Shown: positions 1-8,608 of the stretch, one piece after another
How positions within the stretch are numbered: the first letter of the stretch is position 1
How the letters are laid out: the number at the start of each line of letters is the position of its first letter
The notes under the pieces: model-generated
The model's input: the letters and a program-made list of their open reading frames with translations, nothing else
Told to the model about the DNA's origin: nothing
Database searches by the model: none
Assembly (NCBI GenBank): GCA_963835595.1
Contig: CAWIGL010000002.1
Span: 372,001-436,000, forward strand
Reading direction: 5' to 3'
Length of the DNA stretch: 64,000 nucleotides
Origin: CAWEPK01 sp963835595
GTDB lineage: Bacteria > Desulfobacterota > Syntrophorhabdia > Syntrophorhabdales > WCHB1-27
Position numbers and translations under genes: made by a program

Positions 1-69
1 GGCAAGGTCCCGCACTGCCCACAAACCGCCGAAGGAAATCGATAAGTCCCGCACCTCAAGGAGTGCCAA
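1..69 (-). CDS. livG: Branched-chain amino acid-type ABC transporter ATP-binding protein LivG, N-terminal fragment
   Basis: Only the first 23 codons are inside the window; the gene continues past the left edge. From a TTG at 69-67 the frame reads MALLEVRDLSISFGG followed by LWAVRDL, the usual first strand of a LivG nucleotide-binding domain, where the aromatic-stacking A-loop precedes the Walker A motif. It overlaps the end of the permease gene at 56-1027, as is usual when livM and livG are translationally coupled. The TTG start is inferred from position because no ATG is available; the P-loop is not in view, so the family call rests on the N-terminal motif and gene order. Confidence 0.6.
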   Translation of the reverse strand, partial: MALLEVRDLSISFGGLWAVRDLA

Positions 70-1027
70 GCGGCCGCCTCCGAAGAACACGCCGGAGCCG
101 GCCGCAAAGCGGCACGATCCCGCGCGGCATAAATATGATCGATACCATCAGGATAGCTCCGAAAATGGGCTCCCGCAGCTTATCGGCGACCCGCAAATAC
201 TCAGGGATAAGGGTGAAGAGAACGGAGCCCACGATAGGTCCCGATATCGTCCCCAGCCCTCCCATGATCACCATTACAAGCATTAGTATCATGTAGTGGA
301 AGGTAAAAACCTCCGGGCTGATAAACCCGACGTAATGGGCGTAGAGACTACCTCCGAGACCGGCGAACATTGCGCCCGTCACAAATGCAACCATTGCGTA
401 TCGGTAGGCGCCGATCCCCACTGACGTTGCCAGGTCCTCGTTTTCCCTTAGCGCCACGAAAGCCGTACCGATGGGCGAGCGTATCATCCGGCAAACGATA
501 AAGACCAGCGGGACGAGCACGCAGACCACCAGGTAATAATAGGAAGTCTTAGAGGTCAGCTCCCACGTACCCAATATGGGGAGCCAGCCTCCTGCGCCGG
601 GGACGCCCGGAAGGCCCATCGGGCCGCCGGTGAAATCGACCGAGTTGACGGCCACGAGGTAAATGATCTCCGAAAAAGAGAGGGTTACGATCACGAAGTA
701 CGCGCCCCGGAGACGCAGCGTGATATGGCCGATAAAGACGCCGGCCGCACCGGCGACGACCGCAGCGGAGAGAAGTGTAATCCCGAAACTCAATTGCAGT
801 CGCAACGCGAGGAGGGCCGATGTATAGGCGCCAATGCCGAAGAAGGCCGTATGGCCGAGGGACAACTGGCCGACGTAACCGTAAATCAGGTTCAGCCCCA
901 TCGTCAGTATGGCGAAGATACCGGCCATTATGAGCAGATGGAGGTGGTATTTGCTCGTCACTATCAGGGGCAGCAGGACCAGGGCAAGGCCGGCGGCCGC
1001 TATTGTCGATATGCGCACCCGTTTCAA
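56..1027 (-). CDS. livM: ABC transporter permease, LivM family
   Basis: Inner-membrane permease subunit of a Liv-type importer (HAAT family). The 323-residue protein is almost entirely hydrophobic, with about eight to ten membrane segments. It carries the family segments GLNLIYGYVGQLSLGHTAFF near residues 44-63 and a cytoplasmic EAA-like loop around ALRENEDLATSVGI (about 191-204) that contacts the ATPase. Its start overlaps the end of livH by 4 bp and its end overlaps livG, so the order is binding protein-livH-livM-livG. Substrate cannot be read from a permease of this family; members carry amino acids, amides, urea and aromatic acids. Confidence 0.9.
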   Translation of the reverse strand: MKRVRISTIAAAGLALVLLPLIVTSKYHLHLLIMAGIFAILTMGLNLIYGYVGQLSLGHTAFFGIGAYTSALLALRLQLSFGITLLSAAVVAGAAGVFIGHITLRLRGAYFVIVTLSFSEIIYLVAVNSVDFTGGPMGLPGVPGAGGWLPILGTWELTSKTSYYYLVVCVLVPLVFIVCRMIRSPIGTAFVALRENEDLATSVGIGAYRYAMVAFVTGAMFAGLGGSLYAHYVGFISPEVFTFHYMILMLVMVIMGGLGTISGPIVGSVLFTLIPEYLRVADKLREPIFGAILMVSIIFMPRGIVPLCGRLRRVLRRRPLGTP

Positions 1028-1896
1028 AGTTTCCTCGCCTTTCCCAGCAGTCCCGAAGGTCGTATCATGAGTATTAAGATCACCAGTACGAAGCCGATCG
1101 CGTCTTTGTAGCCGGATGAAAGGAAGCCCGCCCCCAGCCCTTCAGCTACGCCGAGGATCAGCCCCCCGCATATCGCCCCCATGAAATTTCCCATACCGCC
1201 GAGGATAACCACGATGAACGCCTTGAGGATGGCGATATTCCCCATGGCCGGATAGATCAGGAAGATGGACCCCAAGAGGGCGCCGGCGGCGGCGGCCAGC
1301 CCGGAGCCTATGGTGAAGGTAAATGCGTAGATGCGGTCAACGTCGATTCCCACCAGGCAGGCCGAATCCTTCTCCTGGAAGGTCGCGCGCATCGCCTTGC
1401 CGAGCAGGCTCTTCCTGATAAAGATGTGGACGAGCACAATCAGACCAAAGGTAATGGTCACCGCAAGCACTCGCGACCACGTCAGCACGATCGGCCCCCA
1501 CCGAAGCGGCATGTTCGAAAATGGCAGGGGAATGCTTTTGGGCGTCGGCCCCCAGCATAGGAGCGCAATGTTCTGGAGGAAGATCGACAGGCCGATCGTG
1601 ACTAGGACGGTCGTATCGATCGATTTCCCTCGGAGAGGCGCCAGAAGCACCCCCTCACAGATAAAGCCGACGGCCATGACGGCCAGTACGGCGACGACGA
1701 CCGAAAGATAGTAATTCAACTGGAACAAGCTGATCAACTGGAATAAGAAAAAACCCCCAAGCATGTAGAATTCGCCGTGGGTGAAGTTAACCACCTCCAT
1801 CATTCCGAAAATCATAGTCAGCCCCACGGCCGTGAGGGCGTAAGTCGATCCGATGACGAGGCCGTTGACAATCTGCTGTAAGAATTCGGTCAGCAA
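1024..1896 (-). CDS. livH: ABC transporter permease, LivH family
   Basis: 290-residue inner-membrane permease, partner of the LivM protein encoded immediately downstream with a 4-bp overlap. The N-terminus shows the hallmark LivH stretch: LQQIVNGLVIGSTYALTAVG, then a VNFTHGEFYMLGG segment near residues 36-48. The coupling loop QEKDSACLVGIDVDRIYAFT lies near 174-193. It lies 38 bp downstream of a periplasmic binding protein gene (1935-3083), which is the likely cognate receptor. Length and topology are normal for the family. Confidence 0.9.
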   Translation of the reverse strand: MLTEFLQQIVNGLVIGSTYALTAVGLTMIFGMMEVVNFTHGEFYMLGGFFLFQLISLFQLNYYLSVVVAVLAVMAVGFICEGVLLAPLRGKSIDTTVLVTIGLSIFLQNIALLCWGPTPKSIPLPFSNMPLRWGPIVLTWSRVLAVTITFGLIVLVHIFIRKSLLGKAMRATFQEKDSACLVGIDVDRIYAFTFTIGSGLAAAAGALLGSIFLIYPAMGNIAILKAFIVVILGGMGNFMGAICGGLILGVAEGLGAGFLSSGYKDAIGFVLVILILMIRPSGLLGKARKL

Positions 1897-1934
1897 ACCC
1901 TTTTCCCCTTCGGCGAACGCTTATCCCGCAAGCC

Positions 1935-3083
1935 TTAGTTCAAATGGATCACGAGCTTGGGCTTGCCCTTCTCGATGCGGGATACGGACGAGTACGGCGA
2001 TGCCTGGTTCTTGTCGTTGAACTGGATGTTTCCCGTCAGGCCATCGAGCTTCGTCTTCTTCAGCGCCTCTTTGATCTTGGCGGGGTCGGCTACCCGTGCC
2101 GTCGTGATCGCCTGGGCGATGACGTACACCCCATCGTATCCGAAGGCGGCATATTTATCGACCGGCTTATTCGGGTATTTTGCCGTATACTTGTCGACGA
2201 ACTGCTTGTTCTTGGCCTCGTGTCCCTTCGGTGCGGCAAATGGGACCCAGTAGTTGTGCACGAGTAAGCCTTCGCTGGCATCGATGCCCGCCAGTTTGAC
2301 GATAGCTTCCGATGGGATGCCGTTCGTTACCATACGCTTGATCTTGCCCATGCCCAGCTCGTAGGTCTGCTTGACGATATTGGAGGCGGTCTGGATATCG
2401 CTCGTTATGATGATAGAATTCGCCCCGGAGGTTGAGATTTTTGTGAGAGAGGGGGAGAAATTGATCTCACCCGGAGTATGGTACTCATTCAGCACCACTT
2501 TCCCTCCCTTGTTTTTTACCGCCTCGGACCAGAACGTGACAACCGCCCGGCCGAAGTCATTATTGGCGACCATGAAGGCAACTTTGCTGAAGCCCAGGGT
2601 AGGGACAAGGTACTTTTCCATCAAATGGCCGTCGATGGCGCTGTTGGAGCAGATCCTGTACACCCATTCGCTGGGCGGGTCGGTTACCTTCAGGGACGTC
2701 GCGGTCTCGACTATGAGGGGTGTCCCGTTCTTCTTCATGACGGGTATGATGGCGAGCGTCGCGGAGCTTGCCCACGCGCCCATAATGACGGGCACACGGT
2801 CCCGCGTGAGGAGCTTCTCGGCCGCGTTGACGGACTCGGCCGGGTCTGCCTTACCGTCCTCAATTACGAGCCGCATCGGCTTCCCCAGCACGCCGCCCCT
2901 GGCGTTTATCTCCTCCTCGGCCATCCTGGCCCCCTCTACTACACTCTGGCCGTCATAGGCCGCGGGGCCCGTCAAGGGCTCGATGACTCCTATCTTGATC
3001 GCCTCCTGGGCCATTGCGCCCGTGGCGCCAAGCAATACCGCAATAAAGAAAGCTAATGCTACAACCCGGATTAATTCTTTCAT
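1935..3083 (-). CDS. Periplasmic binding protein of a Liv-type ABC transporter
   Basis: 382-residue Peripla_BP_6 (Leu/Ile/Val-binding-like) receptor. A signal peptide covers about residues 1-25 (MKELIRVVALAFFIAVLLGA, then ATGAMAQ). The mature protein opens with IKIGVIEPLTGPAAYDGQ, the typical first strand and ligand-loop of the family, and GGVLGKPMRLVIEDGKADP is the second conserved block. The start is supported by a GGAGG-like run just upstream of the ATG. It sits between a second binding protein (3229-4446) and livH, so this transporter may use two receptors. The ligand is not predictable; relatives bind amino acids and aromatic acids. Confidence 0.87.
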   Translation of the reverse strand: MKELIRVVALAFFIAVLLGATGAMAQEAIKIGVIEPLTGPAAYDGQSVVEGARMAEEEINARGGVLGKPMRLVIEDGKADPAESVNAAEKLLTRDRVPVIMGAWASSATLAIIPVMKKNGTPLIVETATSLKVTDPPSEWVYRICSNSAIDGHLMEKYLVPTLGFSKVAFMVANNDFGRAVVTFWSEAVKNKGGKVVLNEYHTPGEINFSPSLTKISTSGANSIIITSDIQTASNIVKQTYELGMGKIKRMVTNGIPSEAIVKLAGIDASEGLLVHNYWVPFAAPKGHEAKNKQFVDKYTAKYPNKPVDKYAAFGYDGVYVIAQAITTARVADPAKIKEALKKTKLDGLTGNIQFNDKNQASPYSSVSRIEKGKPKLVIHLN

Positions 3084-3228
3084 GTCCCCCTCCTTTTTTG
3101 CCGGGCCTTCAACCGTTGCGGTCGAGGCCTTTATCGTACATGCGTCCTTTGCCTACCCCGCCTGCCGGGTCATGTGTGGCCGGCATTCCGCAACGACACT
3201 GCAAGCCCCTCGCTACAGGTCTTTCCTG

Positions 3229-4446
3229 TCATCTCTTGTTCCACGGCGGAGTGGGATAGATGACCTTCGCGCCGGGGTCGGGAGGATCGACGCTCACGAC
3301 TTTGCCCTGCTGCACCTGGAGGGTAGCGACGCGCCCCTTGGTGTTCTCTCCCTTTTCGTCCCATTTTACCGGCTCGAAATAAGTAGTGACGTCCATGCTG
3401 CGAAGTGTCTCGCGCACCTTCTCCTGATCTATGCTGCCTGCCTTCTCGATTGCGATCTGGAGCAATAATCCGCAGACGGCGCCCTGCGCGTTATACAGCG
3501 TCGCCGGAATCCCGGTCTGCTTCTTGTAGGTCTCTTCAAAGGACTTGACGCTGAAATAAGGCCCCCTCCAGTTCGCCGCCCTCGCCCAGTACATCACGCT
3601 GAATACGTAGTCCCCATCCTTGCCCAGGATCTTCGTCCAATCTTCAAATTGCGGCGCCGTCAGAAAGGCATAGGCCTTCGGGTTAACGTTAAGCTCCTTA
3701 CATTGCTTCAGGAAGGGAACCGAGTCTTCGAAGTAGCCGCCAAAGAAGATTGCATCGGGGTTCTTTGCCTTAATCACAGTCAGCATCGCAGAGAAGTCGC
3801 TCGTTTTCGCGGGAAATTTCGCGTAATAGACCTCCTGCATACCCAAGGTCTTCGCGTGCTTGCGCACACCCTCGGTGCTGAGTATGGTAAGCAGGCTGTC
3901 AAGGGAGAGAACAGCGATTGTCTTTGGCGCAGGTCTCTGTCTGGACAGAAGATCGGCTACGCCGTTGAAGTCCTTGCTTGCAGGGGCAAGCACGGAGAAG
4001 AGGTACTTGTACCCACGCTCGTAAAGTGCGTCCGAATTGGCCGCGCTCGCTATCGTTATGTAATGGTAGCGCTCTCCAATGGCGCTTGTGGCGAAGGCGA
4101 TGCCGCTCGAATAAGGAGCCAGGAGGAAATTAACTTTATCTTCCGTGATCAGCCTTTCCGTGAGTTTAGCGGCGGTCATGGTGTCCGATTTGTCGTCATA
4201 ATAGATGATATCGACTTTATACTTTTTACCTCCCACATCGATACCGCCGCGCGCGTTGACCCAGTTGCGCCAGAAATCGTAGCCGCCCTTTAGCTCTCCT
4301 CCTTCCCTGGCGAACTTCCCGGTCATGCTGATCGACGCACCGAGGACTATCCGGTCCGGGGCGCCTGCCTGTGCGACGGCCGCACATAGGAGGCAAAGGG
4401 AAACAACCGATACGAGTAATACCCTGCTGATCGTCGTCGTTCTCAT
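3229..4446 (-). CDS. Periplasmic binding protein of a Liv-type ABC transporter (paralogue of 16888-18106)
   Basis: 405-residue Peripla_BP_6 receptor with a signal peptide ending near AVAQAGA (residue 28) and the mature start RIVLGASISMTGKFAREG. A YYDDKSDTMTAAKLTERLI block follows at about 87-105, and then LLAPYSSGIAFATSAIGERY. It is a close paralogue of the frameshifted gene at 16888-18106; long blocks are identical between the two, which shows recent duplication within this island. The unrelated receptor at 1935-3083 follows 145 bp downstream. The clear hinge and lobe signatures make the receptor role secure; the ligand is unknown. Confidence 0.87.
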   Translation of the reverse strand: MRTTTISRVLLVSVVSLCLLCAAVAQAGAPDRIVLGASISMTGKFAREGGELKGGYDFWRNWVNARGGIDVGGKKYKVDIIYYDDKSDTMTAAKLTERLITEDKVNFLLAPYSSGIAFATSAIGERYHYITIASAANSDALYERGYKYLFSVLAPASKDFNGVADLLSRQRPAPKTIAVLSLDSLLTILSTEGVRKHAKTLGMQEVYYAKFPAKTSDFSAMLTVIKAKNPDAIFFGGYFEDSVPFLKQCKELNVNPKAYAFLTAPQFEDWTKILGKDGDYVFSVMYWARAANWRGPYFSVKSFEETYKKQTGIPATLYNAQGAVCGLLLQIAIEKAGSIDQEKVRETLRSMDVTTYFEPVKWDEKGENTKGRVATLQVQQGKVVSVDPPDPGAKVIYPTPPWNKR

Positions 4447-4482
4447 CTTTTTTTCTCCTTCATCCTTCTGTTGTCAAGAAGC

Positions 4483-4501
4483 GCCGGTTTTCTAAGCCGG
4501 C
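4483..4501. other. Small intergenic hairpin
   Basis: An 8-bp stem with one wobble pair (GCCGGTTT/AAGCCGGC, 3-nt loop) lies between the RidA gene and the binding protein gene. No T-run follows, so it may be an mRNA-processing or partial attenuation hairpin rather than a full terminator. Confidence 0.3.
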
Positions 4502-4514
4502 AGTCGGTTCAGTT

Positions 4515-4904
4515 TCAATCCAACGCCGCTATGGCCTCCACCTCGATCATATAATCGGGGGACGCCAGACCTTTTACAATCAAGAGCGTATTCGGCGGCA
4601 TAATATCTCCGAAAAACTCTTTGCGGATTTTTCTTCTGCTTTCCATGTTGCTATAATCAGTCAAAATGGTGGTCATCTTTACGATGTTCTTCAAGCCGCC
4701 GCCCGCTTCCTGCAAGACATTCCTCAGGTTCGTGTATACCTGGCGCGCCTGGGTGTCAAAATCCCCTTTTCCGACCAAGCTCCCCTGGGCGTCAAGGGCC
4801 ACCTGACCGGCGATGTAAAGCGTTTTCCCCGCTTTCGCAACGTGAGAATATCCGTTTTCCTTCGTTCCGTGAACGCTTTTTAGTTCCAGGATCTCGTGAG
4901 CCAT
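4515..4904 (-). CDS. RidA/YjgF/YER057c family protein
   Basis: 129-residue single-domain protein of the RidA family, trimeric enzymes that hydrolyse reactive enamines and imines to ketones plus ammonia. Visible family features are YSHVAKAGKTLYIAGQVALD near residues 19-38, the LRNVLQEAGGGLKNIVKMTT segment near 60-79, and the C-terminal PDYMIEVEAIAALD. The canonical catalytic arginine of RidA sits in a motif R-x-x-F-F before the C-terminal strand; here RKEFFGDIMPPNTLLIVKGL matches it. Its place directly after a molybdenum hydroxylase gene suggests it removes an enamine or imine from a nitrogenous substrate. That role is inferred. Confidence 0.88.
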   Translation of the reverse strand: MAHEILELKSVHGTKENGYSHVAKAGKTLYIAGQVALDAQGSLVGKGDFDTQARQVYTNLRNVLQEAGGGLKNIVKMTTILTDYSNMESRRKIRKEFFGDIMPPNTLLIVKGLASPDYMIEVEAIAALD

Positions 4905-4950
4905 GCGTTTCCTCCTGGGAGCCGTTAGTTTTACCTTAAATCCGCTGCAT

Positions 4951-5961
4951 CTAGCCTTCCGTGCCCCGTTCTTCGCTCAGCTTCTTTTTAAGCGCCATAT
5001 AGACCTTTTCGGCAGTAACGGGCGTCGAAGTTATCTGGACGCCGACGGCGTCGTAAATGGCGTTCATTATTGCGGCCGCCGTGGGACAGGTAGGCGGCTC
5101 CCCCGTCCCCTTCGCACCGAAAGGGCCTGTCGGCTCGGGCACTTCCACGACTATGGAGTCGATGCGCGGAACGTCCAGGGCCGTCGGGATAAGAAGGTTG
5201 GAGAAGGAAGGGTTAGCAATCACGCCGTCCTTCACCACCACTTCTTCCATGAGCGCATACCCGATACCCTGTCCTACTCCGCCCTCTATCTGTCCTTCAA
5301 TGGCCGCAGGGTTAATGGCTCGCCCCACGTCCTGAGCGGCAGTAACGCTGATGACCGTTACCTCCCCGGTCTCGGTATCCACCTCCACCTCCGCGATCTG
5401 GGTGGCGTAAGAGTAAGCTCCGTAAGGGACCCCGAGGCCGGTTTCGGGATTGAGGGCTTCAGGAGTCAACGGGGTAAAAGTGCCGACTCCCGTTACGAGA
5501 ATGCCCTTTGCCCTGAGTCTGGCCGACACATTTTCGATGCTTACCTGAAGGTCGGGCCGCTCTTTTACGAAAATCCCGTCGTCCCGGGATTCTAAATCCA
5601 TAGGCCCGCAACCCAGGATTTCGGCCGCCTCCTTCAAAAGAAACTCCCTCGCCTGCTCTGCTGCGAGGCGTATGGCGTTCCCCGACACGTAAGTCTGGCG
5701 ACTCGCTGAAGTAACGCCGGATTCGGGGGCGACCATCGTATCGTTGGAGATCATGGTTACGCGCTCAAGGGTAATCCCCAAGGTATGCGCGGCTATCTGC
5801 TTCAGCGCAGTGTCCGATCCCTGGCCGATTTCCGCCGCGCCGCACCGGACGATGGCCGTACCGTCCTCACATACCTCGATGAACGCAGTCGAGGGGTTTG
5901 ACTTGGCGGTATTTCCCATTCCGAAATAGGTGCAGGCTAAGCCTTTTCCCCTTTTCTTCAT
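4951..5961 (-). CDS. Xanthine dehydrogenase family molybdenum-binding subunit, C-terminal part (frame broken from 5958-7724)
   Basis: Second half of the molybdopterin-binding domain of a molybdenum hydroxylase. It begins KKRGKGLACTYFGMGNT, which in intact relatives lies mid-protein. It includes the GAAEIGQGSDTALKQIAAHT block (about 39-58), the QTYVSGNAIRLA segment, and the catalytic-glutamate motif GPFGAKGTGEPP near residues 293-304. The preceding 588-codon frame ends at the same place with an ATGA overlap. The equivalent locus at 33189-35942 is a single fused protein, and a G added in the run at about 5966 would restore one frame of about 924 codons. So this is most likely the C-terminal third of that protein. 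A genuine translationally coupled split cannot be excluded because GGGAG precedes the ATG. Confidence 0.8.
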   Translation of the reverse strand: MKKRGKGLACTYFGMGNTAKSNPSTAFIEVCEDGTAIVRCGAAEIGQGSDTALKQIAAHTLGITLERVTMISNDTMVAPESGVTSASRQTYVSGNAIRLAAEQAREFLLKEAAEILGCGPMDLESRDDGIFVKERPDLQVSIENVSARLRAKGILVTGVGTFTPLTPEALNPETGLGVPYGAYSYATQIAEVEVDTETGEVTVISVTAAQDVGRAINPAAIEGQIEGGVGQGIGYALMEEVVVKDGVIANPSFSNLLIPTALDVPRIDSIVVEVPEPTGPFGAKGTGEPPTCPTAAAIMNAIYDAVGVQITSTPVTAEKVYMALKKKLSEERGTEG

Positions 5962-7724
5962 ACCTTACTCCCGTCGGAATCAGTCCACGCCCGACTGCAC
6001 GTTTGCCTCAAGGTCTCGAGCGCGCCGACGCCGTATTCGAGGATTTGGCCTGTTGTCGTCGAGGACCCCGGCCGGAGTATGTTCCTCCTGCGCACTTCCA
6101 CAGGCGACAAACCGCATCGTCTCCCTATCTCGTCCATGATCGCCTCGTGGCAGGGGGCCATTTGCGGCGCGCCGAATCCTCTCATCGCTCCGCCTATGGG
6201 ATAGTTAGTGTAAACTTCATAGGCATCTACATAGACGTAAGGGCACTCGTAAGGACCGATGGCCATGGTGGCCGATCGCGTCACCACGGCCGGTCCGTAG
6301 GACGCGTAAGCCCCCCCGTTGCTGATGATCGTAACGTGGGCGGCAATTAGCCTCCCCTCTTTGGAAGCCCCAAACTTGTAGCGCATGTTGAAAGCGTGGC
6401 GCTTGGTGGACGTGAAGACCGATTCCTCGCGGGTGTACACGCACTTAACCGGCCTGCCTGTCGCCCGCGCGCAAAGCGCCGCGTACGGAGGCGTCGCGAT
6501 ATCGATCTTTCCTCCGAAGCCGCCTCCCGTGGTCATCCTTATCACCCGGACCCTATTTATGGGAAAGGCCAGCATGGCGGCAATCTCGCCTCGGTAATAG
6601 TGCGGCGCCTGGCTGCAACAGTGGATAACCATCTGCCCATGCTCCATATGCGCGACCGCGGCTTCGGGCTCTATATAGGCGTGCTCTACCATCTGGGAGG
6701 TAAACGTCTTTTCTATGATGATATCGGCTTTCGCAAACCCTTCTTCGATATTCCCTTTCCGTATCTTCCGGTGATGAAGGATATTCCCCTCGTCGTGCAC
6801 CTTCGGGGCGCCGGGCTTCATCGCCTCCTCCGGGATGAAGACAGCGGGAAGTACCGTATAGTCCACGTTTATCCTGGCCAGGGCCTCTTTAACCTGCTCC
6901 CTCGTCTCGGCGGCTACTACCGCAACAGCCTCGCCCACGAAGCGGACCCTTTCCTGTGCAAGGTACGGCTGGTCCTTTATGATGATTCCGAACCTGTTGC
7001 TACCCGGGATGTCCCTGGCCGTCAGGGCGGCCCTCACCCCCGGAAGGCTCAGCGCTTGGGAACAATCGATGGAATTGATTCGGGCGCTCGGATAAGGACT
7101 CCTGAGAACGCCCGCATAAAGCATGTCGGGAAGGTACATATCGTCAGTAAAGAGCGCCTTGCCCGTAACCTTGGGAACGGCGTCCACTCTGGGCACCGAC
7201 CGCCCTATGCCTCCCACTGCGGGCTCCTTTCGCGCAGTATTTGCGGCTTCCCCTCTTAGCTCGCGGGCCGCCGCACCTATCGCTTCCACTACCTTAGTAT
7301 AACCCGTGCACCGGCAGAGGTTGCCGGAGATTGCCGTTCGGATCTCCTGCTCGTCCGGCTCGGTAGTTCTGTCGAGGAGAGCTTTTGAGGAGAGGATTAG
7401 ACCGGGCGTGCAGAAGCCGCACTGGACGGCCCCTTTTTCCACAAACTGTTTCTGGACCGGATGCAGGACGCCGTGCTCGTCGCCTATTCCCTCTACCGTG
7501 ACTATTTCCTTGCCTTCCGCCTTGATCGCAGGGTATATGCAGGACATCACGGGAGAACCGTCGATCAGGACCGTGCAGGCGCCGCACTCCCCCTCACCGC
7601 ACCCTCTCTTGGCGCCGGTCAATCCCAACTGCTCGCGTAGTACGTCAAGCAGGACGGCGTCCTCCGATACGGCGACCTCTATCAATCTTCCGTTTACGTG
7701 CAGGCCGATCTTCCTCGCGCTCAC
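5958..7724 (-). CDS. Fused [2Fe-2S] ferredoxin / molybdopterin-binding N-terminal half of a xanthine dehydrogenase family enzyme
   Basis: Residues 1-80 are a plant-type ferredoxin domain with cluster cysteines in GCGEGECGACTVLIDGSPVM plus a later Cys. Residues about 90-160 are the helical second [2Fe-2S] domain (VQCGFCTPG and LCRCTGY). From about 170 the protein becomes the molybdopterin-binding subunit (GRSVPRVDAVPKVTGKALFT), with the FGGKIDIATPPYAALCARAT block (about 439-458) and the RGFGAPQ loop near 523. FeS-Mo fusion without the FAD domain resembles E. coli XdhD. The FAD subunit is the next gene upstream (4-bp overlap). The frame stops in mid-domain; see 4951-5961 for the remainder. Predicted to hydroxylate a heterocycle or aldehyde with water-derived oxygen. 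Confidence 0.87.
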   Translation of the reverse strand: MSARKIGLHVNGRLIEVAVSEDAVLLDVLREQLGLTGAKRGCGEGECGACTVLIDGSPVMSCIYPAIKAEGKEIVTVEGIGDEHGVLHPVQKQFVEKGAVQCGFCTPGLILSSKALLDRTTEPDEQEIRTAISGNLCRCTGYTKVVEAIGAAARELRGEAANTARKEPAVGGIGRSVPRVDAVPKVTGKALFTDDMYLPDMLYAGVLRSPYPSARINSIDCSQALSLPGVRAALTARDIPGSNRFGIIIKDQPYLAQERVRFVGEAVAVVAAETREQVKEALARINVDYTVLPAVFIPEEAMKPGAPKVHDEGNILHHRKIRKGNIEEGFAKADIIIEKTFTSQMVEHAYIEPEAAVAHMEHGQMVIHCCSQAPHYYRGEIAAMLAFPINRVRVIRMTTGGGFGGKIDIATPPYAALCARATGRPVKCVYTREESVFTSTKRHAFNMRYKFGASKEGRLIAAHVTIISNGGAYASYGPAVVTRSATMAIGPYECPYVYVDAYEVYTNYPIGGAMRGFGAPQMAPCHEAIMDEIGRRCGLSPVEVRRRNILRPGSSTTTGQILEYGVGALETLRQTCSRAWTDSDGSKV

Positions 7725-8608
7725 AGGTCCACCCCTATGAGCTTAACGCAATCCGTTATTGCCCGCCTTATAAGCACTTCCACCATATCCTTCCGGTACT
7801 CCGCACCCCCTCGTATGCTGTCCCTGGGATTGACGCCGATCCTGGCCGCGGCTGCGGCCCTATTTATCTCTTCAAGACTGACGGACTTGCCTCGCATGCC
7901 CTCCGCCGCTTCATGGGCAATCCAGGGGGTTCTAGCCACAGGGCCCAATGCTATGCGCACCTCCTCGAAAACCCGCTTCTCATCATCGAGGGTGACCTTG
8001 CATGCGGCGACGAGCGTGGGCAGGGTAAAAGCCTTGCGCCTGGCCAGGCGATGAAGGGAGCTGGTCTCCGTCTCCCCGCAAGTCGTGAATCTGAAATGGC
8101 TAATCATCTGCTTTGCCGGGTCGATAGCACTCTTGCCCACGTCTATGAAAAGCTTTTCAACGGCAACCCAGTCCCCGGCGTCGGCAGAGACGACCATGGC
8201 TTGCGCCCCCAGGGCGATAAGCGGGATAGTCCCGTCAGCGGCGGGCTGGGCGTTCACGACGTTGCCGCCTATGGTCGCCACGTTACGAATCTGGGGAGCG
8301 CCCATGTATGAAGCCCCAATACCCAGGGCCCGTCCGTGCTTTCTTATGATCTCAGAACCGGCAAGCTCGGACATAGTAACGGCAGCCCCGACCAAAACCC
8401 AACGGCCGTCGTCGCTCAGCTCTATTTTCCTCATCTCGGGGACGGAGCTTATGTCGAGAAGAGTCAGGCCTTTCCCCTCCTCTTTCTCGCGAAGCTGGAC
8501 GATAAGGTCCGTTCCCCCGGCGACCAGGCGGGCTTGCCCCTGAAAGCGACCCATGTATTCGAGGGCCTCGTCCGTGCTTCGCACAACCCTGTACGTCTCC
8601 CAGTGCAT
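7721..8608 (-). CDS. FAD-binding subunit of a xanthine dehydrogenase family enzyme
   Basis: 295-residue CoxM/XdhB-type subunit. The FAD pyrophosphate-binding motifs are present: AGGTDLIVQLREKEEG near residues 31-46 and ATIGGNVVNAQPAADGTIPL near 111-130. A C-terminal CO_deh_flav_C domain follows from about 180. It transfers electrons from the [2Fe-2S] centres to an acceptor, which is NAD or ferredoxin in this family. It overlaps the fused FeS/Mo gene by 4 bp and its ATG overlaps the livF stop (TAATG). Transporter and enzyme are therefore probably co-transcribed, which links the transported compound to the oxidised one. No extra [4Fe-4S] insertion of the 4-hydroxybenzoyl-CoA reductase type is seen. 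Confidence 0.88.
   Translation of the reverse strand: MHWETYRVVRSTDEALEYMGRFQGQARLVAGGTDLIVQLREKEEGKGLTLLDISSVPEMRKIELSDDGRWVLVGAAVTMSELAGSEIIRKHGRALGIGASYMGAPQIRNVATIGGNVVNAQPAADGTIPLIALGAQAMVVSADAGDWVAVEKLFIDVGKSAIDPAKQMISHFRFTTCGETETSSLHRLARRKAFTLPTLVAACKVTLDDEKRVFEEVRIALGPVARTPWIAHEAAEGMRGKSVSLEEINRAAAAARIGVNPRDSIRGGAEYRKDMVEVLIRRAITDCVKLIGVDL

Noticed and set aside
5958..5961. Genuine ATGA-coupled split of the Mo subunit
   Set aside because: Possible, but the sister locus is one fused protein, the break falls inside a conserved domain, and many other one-base breaks exist in the window; a missing G is simpler.
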